Of a stretch of DNA of 64,000 nt, positions 33,674-42,828 are shown piece after piece. The notes beneath the pieces are model-generated. The model did not search any database, was not told the origin of the DNA, and saw nothing but the letters and a program-made list of their open reading frames with translations. The stretch spans positions 434,001-498,000 of the forward strand of contig DATEMU010000015.1 in NCBI GenBank assembly GCA_035275405.1, in the 5' to 3' direction. The position numbers and the translations under genes were made by a program. The stretch is from Phycisphaerae bacterium. GTDB lineage: Bacteria > Planctomycetota > Phycisphaerae > UBA1845 > UTPLA1. How positions within the stretch are numbered: position 1 is the first letter of the stretch; each line of letters starts with the position of its first letter.

Positions 33674-34786
33674 TTGAATCGAATTGCACTTGAAGCGTGG
33701 TGGGTCGCGCTCGCGGTCTCTCCCCTGATCGCCGGCGACGATCCGTCGATCCATCAACTGGGGATGTCGCCCCCGGTCTCCAGCGCGCCAACATCACCCA
33801 GGCCGAAGCCCGACGGCATGGTCTGGATCCCCGGCGGCGAGTTTGTCATGGGGACCGACGATGAATCCGCATGGAACACCGAAAAACCCGCCCATCGCGT
33901 GCGCGTCTCCGGATTTTGGATGGACGAGACCGAAGTCACGAACGACCAATTCGCCGCGTTCGTGAAAGCGACGGGTTACAAGACCCTCGCCGAGCGGCCG
34001 GTCGACTGGGAGGAATTAAAAAAACAAGTCCCCCCCGGCACTCCCAAACCTGCGCCGGAGATGCTCCTGCCCGGCTCGCTCGTCTTCACGCCGCCCGATC
34101 ATCCGGTGCCTTTGGACGACATTGGCGGCTGGTGGAGTTGGACCACGGGCGCGAACTGGCGTCATCCCGAAGGCCCGAAGAGTTCCATCGAGGGGCGCGG
34201 GAAGCACCCCGTCGTCCATATCTGCTGGGACGATGCGATGGCCTACGCCAAATGGGCGGGAAAACGCCTGCCGACGGAGGCCGAGTGGGAGTGCGCCGCG
34301 CGCGGTGGTCTGGCCGGAAAACGATTTCCGTGGGGCGATGACGAGCCGACCGACGCCAAACCGCGCTGCAATATCTGGAACGGCGCCTTTCCATGGAAGA
34401 ACACGCTATCGGACAAATATCTGCGGACCGCGCCGGTCAAGTCGTTCCCCCCGAACGCCTACGGCCTGTACGACATGGCCGGAAACGTCTGGGAATGGTG
34501 CAGCGATCTCTATCGCGCCGACGAATACGATCGCCTGATGGCGTTGCACAAGGGCGCGCTCCTCGTCGATCCGCCCGGTCCGCGCGACAGTTGGGACCCG
34601 GACGAGGCCATTGACTCGACGACCAAACACGTCATCCGCGGCGGATCGTTCCTCTGCCACAAGAGCTACTGCGAGTCCTACCGCCCCAGCGCCCGCCGCG
34701 GTCAGACCCCCGACACCAGCATGAGCCATTTGGGCTTTCGCTGCGTGATGACTGTGGATAGACTCCGGCAGCCGGATTCAAGATAG
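33674..34786 (+). CDS. Formylglycine-generating enzyme (sulfatase maturase), secreted form
   Basis: A 370-residue FGE-family protein that oxidises the motif Cys of type I sulfatases to formylglycine. The fold is marked by MVWIPGGEFVMGTDDE, YDMAGNVWEWC and the C-terminal GGSFLCHKSYC with LGFRC. Cys328 and Cys333 match the copper-binding active-site cysteines of true FGEs, so this is more than a generic SUMF-like domain protein. The N-terminus from a TTG start reads as a signal peptide (MNRIALEAWWVALAVSPLIAG), implying export. The next gene is a sulfatase with a Cys-type motif, its obvious client. Confidence 0.92.
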   Translation: MNRIALEAWWVALAVSPLIAGDDPSIHQLGMSPPVSSAPTSPRPKPDGMVWIPGGEFVMGTDDESAWNTEKPAHRVRVSGFWMDETEVTNDQFAAFVKATGYKTLAERPVDWEELKKQVPPGTPKPAPEMLLPGSLVFTPPDHPVPLDDIGGWWSWTTGANWRHPEGPKSSIEGRGKHPVVHICWDDAMAYAKWAGKRLPTEAEWECAARGGLAGKRFPWGDDEPTDAKPRCNIWNGAFPWKNTLSDKYLRTAPVKSFPPNAYGLYDMAGNVWEWCSDLYRADEYDRLMALHKGALLVDPPGPRDSWDPDEAIDSTTKHVIRGGSFLCHKSYCESYRPSARRGQTPDTSMSHLGFRCVMTVDRLRQPDSR

Positions 34787-34844
34787 GAAACTTTGCCCTC
34801 ACACCAGGGGAATGGACTCCCCACAACCAAGGGAGACCATTTCG

Positions 34845-36452
34845 ATGATCAAGAAAATGATGACGTTGATCGCGGCATCGCTCGCGGCCTTGATCTTCGC
34901 CGCCGTCCCCGCGCACGCGCAGGAGAAGAAACCCAACATCGTCGTCATCATGGGCGACGACATCGGCATTTGGAACATTGGCGCCTACCACCGGGGCATG
35001 ATGGCCAGCCGGACCCCGCACCTCGACAAGCTAGCCGCCGAGGGCATGCTGTTCACCGACTACTATGCCGAAGCCAGTTGCACGGCCGGTCGCGCCGCGT
35101 TCATCACCGGGCAATTGCCCATTCGCACGGGCATGACCACGGTCGGCCAGGCCGGCGCGTCCGTCGGGTTGCCCTCTCAAGCTTGTACGATCGCCACGGC
35201 GCTGAAGGAACAGGGATATGCCACGGGACAGTTCGGCAAGAATCACCTCGGCGATAAGAACGAGTTCCTGCCGACGTTGCACGGATTCGACGAGTTCTTC
35301 GGCTATTTGTATCACCTCGACGCGATGGAGGATCCGTGTCACCCCGGCTACCCGCAGGAACTCCTGGACAAGGTCGGGCCACGCAACGTGGTTCATTCCT
35401 GGGCGACGGACAACGACGATCCGACCGAGATGCCGCGCTGGGGCAAGGTCGGCAAGCAGAAAATAGAGGACGCCGGCCAGCTCTGCCCCGAGCGCATGGA
35501 AACGGTGGACGACGAGATTCGCGATCTCGCGTTCAAGTTCGTGGACAAGGCCAGGGCCGACAACAAGCCGTTCTTCCTCTGGCTGAACCCCACGCGAATG
35601 CACATCGTCACCCATCTCTCAGAGAAGTACGAGAAGATGCGCAATTCGAAGAATGGTTGGACCATTTCGGAAGCCGGCATGGCCCAGCTCGACGACATCG
35701 TCGGCGACGTCATGAAGAAGCTCAAGGACTTGGGAGTGGACGAGGACACCATCGTCGTGTTCACCACCGACAACGGTACCGAAGTTTTCACCTGGCCCGA
35801 TGGCGGACAGACGCCGTTTGCGCAATGCAAGGGAACGGTCATGGAGGGAGGATTCCGCGCACCGGCCATGATTCGCTGGCCGGGCAAGGTGCCGGCCGGC
35901 AAGGTGGAGAACGGCATCATGTCCGGGCTCGACTGGTTCCCGACGCTGGTGGCCGCCGCGGGCAATCCGAACATCAAGGAGGACCTGCTCAAGGGCAAGA
36001 CGATCGGCGATCGGACATACAAGAACCACCTCGACAGCTACAACCAGATGGACCTGATCACCGGCAAGGGCCCCTCGGCTCGCCATGAGATTTTCTACTT
36101 CGGAGAAAGCACGCTCGGGGCGGTGCGCGTGGACGACTACAAATACCGGTTCATTGACCAGCCGGGAGGCTGGCTGGGCGAAAAGACCCACGCGGATGTG
36201 CCTTTCCTGACCAACCTTCGTCTGGACCCGTTCGAGCGCACGGGCTGGCCGGGAAATGGGACAAAGGATGGGGCGCAGAACTATTTCAGTTGGTTCCAAT
36301 ACGAGTTCTGGCGCTTCGTTTTTGTCCAGCAGGAAGTGGCGAAGCTGGCCATGACGGCGGTCGAGTACCCGCCCATGCAGAAGGGCGCGAGCTTCAACCT
36401 CGATGCCGTGAAAGCGAAGATTGAGGCCGCCAGAGCGGCTATGGGCAAGTAA
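34845..36452 (+). CDS. Arylsulfatase, Cys-type, secreted
   Basis: A 535-residue sulfatase of the alkaline phosphatase superfamily. Signal peptide to about AHA. Metal-binding D38/D39 lie in VVIMGDDIG. The formylglycine motif is CTAGR (C79-R83) in EASCTAGRAAFITG. FGKNHLGD and the C-terminal VVFTTDNGTEVFTWPDGG carry the remaining Lys, His and Asp/Asn ligands. AAGGGAG nine bases before the ATG at 34845 supports the start. It lies 58 bp downstream of its likely maturase. The substrate (a sulfate ester of a sugar, aryl or other alcohol) cannot be assigned. Confidence 0.93.
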   Translation: MIKKMMTLIAASLAALIFAAVPAHAQEKKPNIVVIMGDDIGIWNIGAYHRGMMASRTPHLDKLAAEGMLFTDYYAEASCTAGRAAFITGQLPIRTGMTTVGQAGASVGLPSQACTIATALKEQGYATGQFGKNHLGDKNEFLPTLHGFDEFFGYLYHLDAMEDPCHPGYPQELLDKVGPRNVVHSWATDNDDPTEMPRWGKVGKQKIEDAGQLCPERMETVDDEIRDLAFKFVDKARADNKPFFLWLNPTRMHIVTHLSEKYEKMRNSKNGWTISEAGMAQLDDIVGDVMKKLKDLGVDEDTIVVFTTDNGTEVFTWPDGGQTPFAQCKGTVMEGGFRAPAMIRWPGKVPAGKVENGIMSGLDWFPTLVAAAGNPNIKEDLLKGKTIGDRTYKNHLDSYNQMDLITGKGPSARHEIFYFGESTLGAVRVDDYKYRFIDQPGGWLGEKTHADVPFLTNLRLDPFERTGWPGNGTKDGAQNYFSWFQYEFWRFVFVQQEVAKLAMTAVEYPPMQKGASFNLDAVKAKIEAARAAMGK

Positions 36453-36467
36453 GCCGGCTACCCCGCG

Positions 36468-36493
36468 GCGGGCGGTCCAAAGGGACCGTCCGC
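36468..36493 (+). terminator. Hairpin after the first sulfatase gene
   Basis: An 11-bp stem with one G-T pair (GCGGGCGGTCC at 36468-36478 and GGACCGTCCGC at 36483-36493) has an AAAG loop and lies 15 bp past the stop codon. No T-run follows, so it may slow or protect the transcript rather than end it. Its GTCCGCCCT end recurs in the hairpin at 42805. Confidence 0.5.
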
Positions 36494-36609
36494 CCTATTC
36501 GACCGCAATTCCGCACTTCGTGACGCCCTGTGCCTTGGATATCTTGGCGATGCGTCACCAAGGTTTGAACGCCTCTTGGCGATAATCTGCGGAGGTTCGA
36601 GGAGGCTCT

Positions 36610-37929
36610 ATGAGCGATAAGGACAAGGAGTGGCAGAAGTCGTCCACAAGGGCCAATCGGTTCGCCTCTGCGGCGACGTTCATTGCGCCTCTGGTCGTGC
36701 TCGGTCTGGCTTGCGGTTGCCAGCACCAGCTCATGCCGACGCCGAACTTGTATTCCTATGGCCGTGACGACGCGTTTGCCCATGTGCCTCCCGAATATCG
36801 CAGTAACGAGGTCGACGTCTTATATGTCACCGACCGGCTGCCGGAAGGCGACACCAAAACAGGACCGAAGTATGGCTACGGTCGCTCACACTCGCTGGCG
36901 TTCGGCACGTGCGTCGTCGAAATCGGCCACAATATCTCCTGGGAAGATCTGGCTCGCGAAAGTCGCACAGCGAAGCGCCGGCTGTCGCTGCCGCTCTCGG
37001 TGAAACAGGTCCGCGAGATCGCTCGTTTTCCGTCCGTACCCCATCCCATCGTTGAGAAGGGCCCTCGGCCGATCGACGATCCCGCAGTGGTGGCAGAATA
37101 CGCGGCGACCGAAGCGAAGCTGCACACCGACCTGGCGGCCCGGCTATCCCATACCGATCGAAAGCATGCGTACATTTTCGTCCACGGATTCGCCAACACG
37201 TTTGACGATGCAGCGTTCACCACGGCCGAGCTGTGGCACTTCTATGGACGACAGGGCGTGCCGATCTGCTACACCTGGCCGGCCGGTCGGGGAATGAGCA
37301 GCCTGGGCTACGATTATGACAGCGTATCCTGTGAGTTCACGGTCTTTCATCTCAAGCAGCTGCTCCGGTCGCTAGGCCGCTGCGAACCGATCGAAAAGGT
37401 ACATATCCTGGCGCACAGCCGCGGGACCGAGGTCGTCACCAGCGCTTTGCGTGAGCTGAACATCGAACATACCCATGCCCCACAATCGGCCCGTGAGACC
37501 CTGAAGCTGGGTAACGTCGTTCTGGTAGCGCCTGATCTGGATTTCGACGTCTACCAGCAGCGAGAATGCGGAGAGCGGTTTACCTTCATGCCCGAGCGGG
37601 TCACGATCTACACCTCTCCAACGGATCGCGCGCTGGCCATGGCCGACGCGCTGACGCTCGGCGTCGCTCGCCTCGGCCAGCTTCAACCGTCGGAATTGAC
37701 GCCCGGCCACCGCAATTGGCTCGAAATGTCGCCCGTGACCCTTGTCGAGGCCCTCGTGCATTCGGGCTACATCGGGCATTCGTATTTCACCGGCAGTCCC
37801 GCGGCTTCGTCCGATCTGATCCTTGTCCTGCGTGACAACCGTCCGCCGGGTGCGGACCACGGCCGGCCCTTAAAACAGCGAATGACGAATTTCTGGGAGC
37901 TGAGAGATGATTATCTTGAAGGCAAGTAA
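36610..37929 (+). CDS. Lipoprotein alpha/beta hydrolase (DUF900 type), copy 2
   Basis: A 439-residue homologue of the protein at 28630-29898, aligning along its whole length. The signal anchor ends at Cys37 (LACGC) after an unusually long polar N-terminus. QHQLMPTPNLY follows, matching the post-Cys motif of copy 1. The catalytic segments are kept: FVHGFANTFDDAAF, CYTWPAGRG, LAHSRGTEV (nucleophile Ser) and IGHSYFTGSPAASSDL. GAGGAGG six bases before the ATG is a strong ribosome site. The two copies bracket the DUF4105/DUF3300/DUF2950/FGE/sulfatase block. Confidence 0.9.
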   Translation: MSDKDKEWQKSSTRANRFASAATFIAPLVVLGLACGCQHQLMPTPNLYSYGRDDAFAHVPPEYRSNEVDVLYVTDRLPEGDTKTGPKYGYGRSHSLAFGTCVVEIGHNISWEDLARESRTAKRRLSLPLSVKQVREIARFPSVPHPIVEKGPRPIDDPAVVAEYAATEAKLHTDLAARLSHTDRKHAYIFVHGFANTFDDAAFTTAELWHFYGRQGVPICYTWPAGRGMSSLGYDYDSVSCEFTVFHLKQLLRSLGRCEPIEKVHILAHSRGTEVVTSALRELNIEHTHAPQSARETLKLGNVVLVAPDLDFDVYQQRECGERFTFMPERVTIYTSPTDRALAMADALTLGVARLGQLQPSELTPGHRNWLEMSPVTLVEALVHSGYIGHSYFTGSPAASSDLILVLRDNRPPGADHGRPLKQRMTNFWELRDDYLEGK

Positions 37930-38022
37930 GGCGCACTCAGTCGGGCCTGCGACCTTCATCGTTGTGGCGTTAAATGCTGCGTTGTTCGATTGCCATCTTC
38001 GCACCAACGACTTCAAGTCCGG

Positions 38023-38118
38023 CTCGACAAGGGCCTCGACGAAGCCACGGAGAATGGCTGGACCGTCGTAGATATGAAAAAAGATTGGAAACAGGTTTTT
38101 CCAAAAGGTAAACAGTAA
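38023..38118 (+). pseudogene. C-terminal gene remnant, possibly of a HAD-type phosphatase
   Basis: Thirty-one codons (LDKGLDEATENGWTVVDMKK ... VFPKGKQ, then TAA) look like the C-terminus of a real protein but have no start or upstream domain in frame. The wording resembles the tail of HAD-family acid phosphatases that I associate with sulfatase/DUF clusters; this is recalled, not searched. Frames upstream (37950-38022) do not continue it convincingly. The stretch is best read as the relic of a deleted gene. Confidence 0.4.
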
Positions 38119-38133
38119 ACGGGAGTACGTTCG

Positions 38134-38748
38134 ATGATGAAGACTTATGGCAAATACAGTTACATGGTCATGTGCGCGGGTCTCGTCGCTCTGGCAGCGG
38201 GCTGCAATTCCCCGGCCGGAATGGCCGTCCAATTGGTCGGCAAGGCCGTGGATTCCGTGGAGACCCAAAAGTACGGCGACGAACTCGAGGGCCAGCCTCC
38301 ATCCGCCGCCGACGCCAAGTTCGGTCAACCCAACGATGTCTTCGCGGAGGTCGGCGGCTCGCGAAAGTGGCGCGTGTACCCCGGAGGCGCGACGGACGTC
38401 CTGGGCAACGAACGCTATGTCGTGGAAATATCCCGCGAACGGATCGTCGGAGTCACGAAGGAGAAGCTCGATTCGAGCGGCATCGATCTGGCCCGCAAAT
38501 TGCTCTTGGATCAAAAGGCGGAAGGCAAATCCCCGCAGGAATGTGAAGCGGCGCTGGGCCTCGGTCGCCCGCTGCTGACCGTCCGCAGCGAGACGACCAA
38601 CACGTTGGCCCAGCTTTACGATGCCCGGATGATCGAGGGCATCGGCAGCCCGAAATATTGCCGCCTGAAGTTCGACCCCCAGGAACGCTGCAATGAAGTC
38701 GATCTCGTGGACGTCGCGGCCTCGGCGGGCAGCGCACCGCCGGCATGA
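38134..38748 (+). CDS. Putative lipoprotein of unknown function
   Basis: A 204-residue protein with a lipoprotein signal ending at Cys24 (ALAAGC). The mature part contains AAGMAV-like hydrophobic sequence, then GQPNDVFAEVGGSRKWRVYP and ERYVVEISRERIVGVTKEKL, suggesting a small beta-rich domain like those of outer-membrane assembly lipoproteins (SmpA/OmlA-like turn), though the match is weak. It sits between the second DUF900 gene and the large sulfatase on the same strand. No function can be assigned. Confidence 0.75.
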   Translation: MMKTYGKYSYMVMCAGLVALAAGCNSPAGMAVQLVGKAVDSVETQKYGDELEGQPPSAADAKFGQPNDVFAEVGGSRKWRVYPGGATDVLGNERYVVEISRERIVGVTKEKLDSSGIDLARKLLLDQKAEGKSPQECEAALGLGRPLLTVRSETTNTLAQLYDARMIEGIGSPKYCRLKFDPQERCNEVDLVDVAASAGSAPPA

Positions 38749-38838
38749 TACCCGACGCCGCATCCGCCGCTACGAGAAATGCGACTAACGCCATGAACGC
38801 TGCAACGCCCGAACCATGCCACAACTGGAAAGGACACG

Positions 38839-41211
38839 ATGAATCGCACGCTCCTCGCTCTGTTCACCCTCATCGCACTCGCGATGTGCGCGTTCCTCAC
38901 CCCATCGTCCGGCCACGCACAGGCACCATCGCCGTCAGGGGACAACCTCGACCGTACGAACCTGCCGATCCCCGAGCCAAAAGTCACCCCGATCTCCATC
39001 CTCGACGCCCGCAATGCGAAGGCCCCGCCGCGCTTTGAAGTGAAGCCGCCCCGGGGGGCGCCCAACGTCGTAATCGTCCTGATCGACGATATCGGCTTCG
39101 GTCACTCCAGCGCCTTCGGCGGGCCCATCCACATGCCCACCTTGGAAAAGCTGGCCGCCAAGGGACTGAAATACAATCGTTTCCACACCACCGCGCTTTG
39201 CAGTCCCACCCGCGTCGCCCTGCTCACCGGTCGCAACCATCACGTCAACAACGCCGGGGCCATCATGGAACTGGCCACGGGTTTTCCCGGTAACACCGGG
39301 GTCCGCCCCGAAAGCGTGACGCCCCTCGCCGAGATCCTCCGCCTCAATGGCTTCAGCACCGCGGCCTTCGGCAAGTACCACGAGACCGCGCCGTGGGAAG
39401 TCTCCATTTCCGGCCCCTTCGATCGCTGGCCGACGCGCTCCGGCTTCGACAAGTTCTACGGCTTCATCGGCGGCGAGACCAACCAGTGGGCGCCGGGCAT
39501 CTTCGACGGCGTCGTTCGAATTGCGCCTCCGCAAAAGCCGGATTACCACTTCACCACCGACATGACCGACCAGGCCATCAAGTGGGTCAGCGCCCAGCAG
39601 GCCCTCACGCCCGACAAGCCCTTCTACATGTACTTTGCCACGGGCGCGACGCACGCCCCCCACCATGTCCCCAGGGAGTGGATCGACAAGTACAAGGGAA
39701 AATTCGCCAGCGGCTGGGACAACCTGCGTGAGGAGACCTTCGCGCGTCAGAAGAAGCTGGGCGTGATCCCCGCCGATGCCAAGTTGACCCCGCGGCCGAA
39801 GGAAATCCCCGCCTGGAACGACATGAGCGCCGACCAGAAGCGCCTCTTCGAACGCCAGATGGAGACCTTCGCCGGCTTCGCCGAGCACACCGACCACGAG
39901 GTGGGTCGCCTCGTCGCGCAACTGGAATCCATCGGCGTCCTGGACAACACGCTCTTCTTCTACATCGTCGGCGACAACGGCGCCAGCGCCGAAGGCGGCC
40001 CCGAAGGCACCTACAACGAAATGATGGCCCTCAACGGCATCATCGGCAAAGCCGACCAGATGATGGGCCACATCGAAGACTGGGGCGGACCCAAGACCTT
40101 CCCCCACTTCGCCATCGGCTGGGCCTGGGCCGGCAACACGCCCTTCCAATGGACCAAGCAGGTCGCCAGCCACTTCGGCGGCACGCGTAACGGCATGGTC
40201 CTCCACTGGCCGAACGGTATTAAGTCCCGGGGCGAAATCCGCTCGCAATTCCACCACGTGATCGACGTCGCCCCCACCGTCCTGGACGCGGCAAAAGTCC
40301 CCGAGCCCAAAATGGTGAACGGCATCCCGCAGCGGGCCATGGATGGCGTCTCGATGCTCTATACCGTGGATGATCCCGACGCCAAGGACCGCCACACCAC
40401 CCAATACTTCGAGATGTTCGGCAACCGCGGCATCTATCATGACGGCTGGGTCGCCTGCACCCGCCACTCCATCCCGTGGCTGATGGTTCATCTCCCGCCG
40501 CTGACGGACGACGTCTGGGAACTTTACAACGTGGACAAGGACTTCACCCAGGCCGACAATCTCGCGGCCCAGCATCCCGAAAAGTTGAAGGAGCTGCAGG
40601 ATCTCTTCATCAAGGAAGCCATCAGGAACCACGTCCTCCCGATCGACGACCGCCGCTCCGAGCGCTTCAACCCGGCCGTCGCCGGTCGCCCTGACCTCAT
40701 GGGCGGTCGCAAGTCGCTCACCGTCTATGACGGCATGACTGGAATGATGGAAAACGCCTTCATCAACATAAAGGGCGTGCACCACACCATCACCGCCGAT
40801 ATCGAAGTGCCGGATGCGAACACCGAGGGCGTGATCCTCGCCCAGGCCGGCTACTTCGGCGGCTGGACCCTGTACATGAAAGAGGGCAAGGTCCACCACG
40901 AATACAACTTTTTCGCCCTGGAGCGCACCAACATCGCCGCCCCCTCGACTCTTGAACCGGGCAGACACACCGTCGTGTACGAGTTCATCCCCGACGAGAC
41001 CAAGCCCGGGGCCGGTGGCAAGTCCATCATCACCATCGACGGCAAGAAGGCTATCGAAGGGCACATTCCCAAGACCCAGCCCTTCGCCTTTTCCGCCGAT
41101 GAAGGCGCCGACGTGGGCGAGGATGGAGAAACCAATGTGTCGCCCGATTACAAGCAGCACGACAATAAGTTCACCGGTAAGATCCACAAGGTCACGATCG
41201 ACGTTAAATAG
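38839..41211 (+). CDS. Large arylsulfatase, Cys-type, with C-terminal beta-sandwich
   Basis: A 790-residue sulfatase. Signal peptide to about GHA. Metal ligands D83/D84 lie in IVLIDDIGFGHSSAFGG and the formylglycine motif is CSPTR (C121-R125) in TTALCSPTRVALLTGR. GATHAPHHVP and FFYIVGDNGASAEGGPEG complete the site. After about residue 620 a region (VHHTITADIEV, EGVILAQAGYFGGWTLYMKE, GRHTVVYEFIPDE) reads as a concanavalin/LamG-like sandwich, usual in this long subgroup. AAAGGA upstream supports the start. It is probably activated by the maturase encoded at 33674. Confidence 0.94.
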   Translation: MNRTLLALFTLIALAMCAFLTPSSGHAQAPSPSGDNLDRTNLPIPEPKVTPISILDARNAKAPPRFEVKPPRGAPNVVIVLIDDIGFGHSSAFGGPIHMPTLEKLAAKGLKYNRFHTTALCSPTRVALLTGRNHHVNNAGAIMELATGFPGNTGVRPESVTPLAEILRLNGFSTAAFGKYHETAPWEVSISGPFDRWPTRSGFDKFYGFIGGETNQWAPGIFDGVVRIAPPQKPDYHFTTDMTDQAIKWVSAQQALTPDKPFYMYFATGATHAPHHVPREWIDKYKGKFASGWDNLREETFARQKKLGVIPADAKLTPRPKEIPAWNDMSADQKRLFERQMETFAGFAEHTDHEVGRLVAQLESIGVLDNTLFFYIVGDNGASAEGGPEGTYNEMMALNGIIGKADQMMGHIEDWGGPKTFPHFAIGWAWAGNTPFQWTKQVASHFGGTRNGMVLHWPNGIKSRGEIRSQFHHVIDVAPTVLDAAKVPEPKMVNGIPQRAMDGVSMLYTVDDPDAKDRHTTQYFEMFGNRGIYHDGWVACTRHSIPWLMVHLPPLTDDVWELYNVDKDFTQADNLAAQHPEKLKELQDLFIKEAIRNHVLPIDDRRSERFNPAVAGRPDLMGGRKSLTVYDGMTGMMENAFINIKGVHHTITADIEVPDANTEGVILAQAGYFGGWTLYMKEGKVHHEYNFFALERTNIAAPSTLEPGRHTVVYEFIPDETKPGAGGKSIITIDGKKAIEGHIPKTQPFAFSADEGADVGEDGETNVSPDYKQHDNKFTGKIHKVTIDVK

Positions 41212-41268
41212 GCAGAGTCGAAAACCTGGGGGTCACGTCCGCCGCGGCGGACCGGATGGAGCGGTACG

Positions 41269-42798
41269 ATGCGAATGCGCAATGCGTCCCTGACATGCGG
41301 CCTGTTGACCCTCGCAAGCATTCTGACGGCGGCCACGCCCCTCGCCGCGCAGGAGCAGCCTCCGGTCACAGACCCGCCGGCTCAGACCGAGACCGCCGCG
41401 GCCAACGAATCGTCAACTGCGAAAGACGCCAAGCACCCGACCACCCAGCCCATGGCCCTCCAATCGCTCATCCCCACGCTCCCCGACTATTCGGGCGACG
41501 TCTGGAAGCGCGGTTACCTGACCGGCGACTGGGGCGGCGCGCGGACGCAGCTCGCCGAGCATGGCGTCCTCTTCGACCTCGACGTGACGCAGGTCCTCCA
41601 GGGCAACGCCCACGGCGGCAAGAACACTAAGGGCGCGCTCGAATACGGCGGTTCCGCCGATTACACCCTGCGTCTGGACACCGCCCGCATGGGCCTCTGG
41701 CCCGGCGGTCTCATCACCCTCCACGGCGAGACGCAGTTCGGCCGCGCAACCAACGGCAACACCGGCAGCCTCGGCTCGCCGAACTTCAAGTCGCTGCTCC
41801 CCGTTCCCGGCGACCCCGGCATCACTACGCTTTCGGAATACTACCTCACGCAGGCCCTGTCCGAGACGTTTGTCATCGTCGCCGGAAAAATGGACCTGAC
41901 CGCCGCGGGCGATCGCAACGTCTTCGCGGGCGACACCAAGCACTACACCCAGTTCATGAACACGGCGTTCAACGTCAACCCCGTCCTGTTGAGTGCCGCG
42001 CCGTACACCGCGATGGCGGCGGGATTCGTCCTGCTCCCCACCAAGTGGCTCACCATCAGCACGCTCGTGTCCGACAACGACCCCGACGGCGCGGCCACCA
42101 TGACCGGCTTTAACACCGCCTTCCACGGTCGCACCTGGCTGACCGTGATGCAGGAATATGCCGTCAAGATCAAACTCTTGGATAAACCCGGTAATCAGCG
42201 GTTCGGCTGGTTCTATACCACGAAGGACTTCATCGACTTCGCCGGCGACCCGCGGCTGCAACTGCCCGGCCGCCAGCAGAGTTTCGGTCTGCTGCCCCGC
42301 AACGTCGGACCCTTTCGTCTTCGCAAGCCGCCGCGCTGGCTGCGCTCGGTTCGCGTGGGCGATACCGTGCTGAGCGCCGACGGACCCGACAAGTGTCCCG
42401 ATGACTGGGGCTTCTACTACAACTTTGACCAGTACCTCTACACCGAGACCGAAGACCCCACGCAGGGTTTTGGCCTCTTCGGCCGCTTCGGCTGGTCCAA
42501 CGGCGAGTGCAACCCGATCGAGGAGTTCTACAGCATCGGCCTCGGCGGCAAGGGCTCGATCCCGTGCCGCGACCATGACACCTGGGGCCTGGGCTATTAC
42601 CTGATCAACATGACCGACGACCTCCCCCGGATGCTCGGCCTGAACGCCGAACAGGGCGTCGAACTCTTCTACAACATCGAGATCACCCCCTGGCTGCACC
42701 TCTCGCCGAACCTGCAGGTCATCGTCGACCCCGGCGCCGGCTACCAGGACCGCGACGTGGCGGTCATTTACGGAATGCGGGCGCAGATGACGTTTTGA
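41269..42798 (+). CDS. OprB-like carbohydrate-selective porin
   Basis: A 509-residue outer-membrane protein with a signal peptide ending near LAA. After a Thr/Ala/Pro-rich linker (to about residue 65) come the OprB hallmarks: YLTGDWGGARTQLAEHGVLF and LDVTQVLQGNAHGG. Many alternating beta strands follow, and the protein ends in a terminal Phe (MRAQMTF), the signal for outer-membrane insertion. It would let small sugars or other products through. Placed 57 bp after the large sulfatase, it suggests uptake of desulfated products. GGAGCGG lies upstream of the ATG. Confidence 0.92.
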   Translation: MRMRNASLTCGLLTLASILTAATPLAAQEQPPVTDPPAQTETAAANESSTAKDAKHPTTQPMALQSLIPTLPDYSGDVWKRGYLTGDWGGARTQLAEHGVLFDLDVTQVLQGNAHGGKNTKGALEYGGSADYTLRLDTARMGLWPGGLITLHGETQFGRATNGNTGSLGSPNFKSLLPVPGDPGITTLSEYYLTQALSETFVIVAGKMDLTAAGDRNVFAGDTKHYTQFMNTAFNVNPVLLSAAPYTAMAAGFVLLPTKWLTISTLVSDNDPDGAATMTGFNTAFHGRTWLTVMQEYAVKIKLLDKPGNQRFGWFYTTKDFIDFAGDPRLQLPGRQQSFGLLPRNVGPFRLRKPPRWLRSVRVGDTVLSADGPDKCPDDWGFYYNFDQYLYTETEDPTQGFGLFGRFGWSNGECNPIEEFYSIGLGGKGSIPCRDHDTWGLGYYLINMTDDLPRMLGLNAEQGVELFYNIEITPWLHLSPNLQVIVDPGAGYQDRDVAVIYGMRAQMTF

Positions 42799-42804
42799 GC
42801 CGTA

Positions 42805-42828
42805 GCGTCCGCCCTCAGTGGCGGACGC
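42805..42828 (+). terminator. Hairpin after the porin gene
   Basis: A perfect 9-bp stem GCGTCCGCC/GGCGGACGC with a CTCAGT loop lies six bases past the porin stop. No T-run follows. It resembles the hairpin after the first sulfatase and may mark the 3' end of the cluster's transcript. Confidence 0.55.

Noticed and set aside
38935-41187. A 750-codon open frame antisense to the large sulfatase
   Set aside because: The plus-strand frame has a signal peptide and all sulfatase motifs. The antisense product is Gly/Val/Asp/His-rich with no domain; long antisense frames are normal in GC-rich genes.
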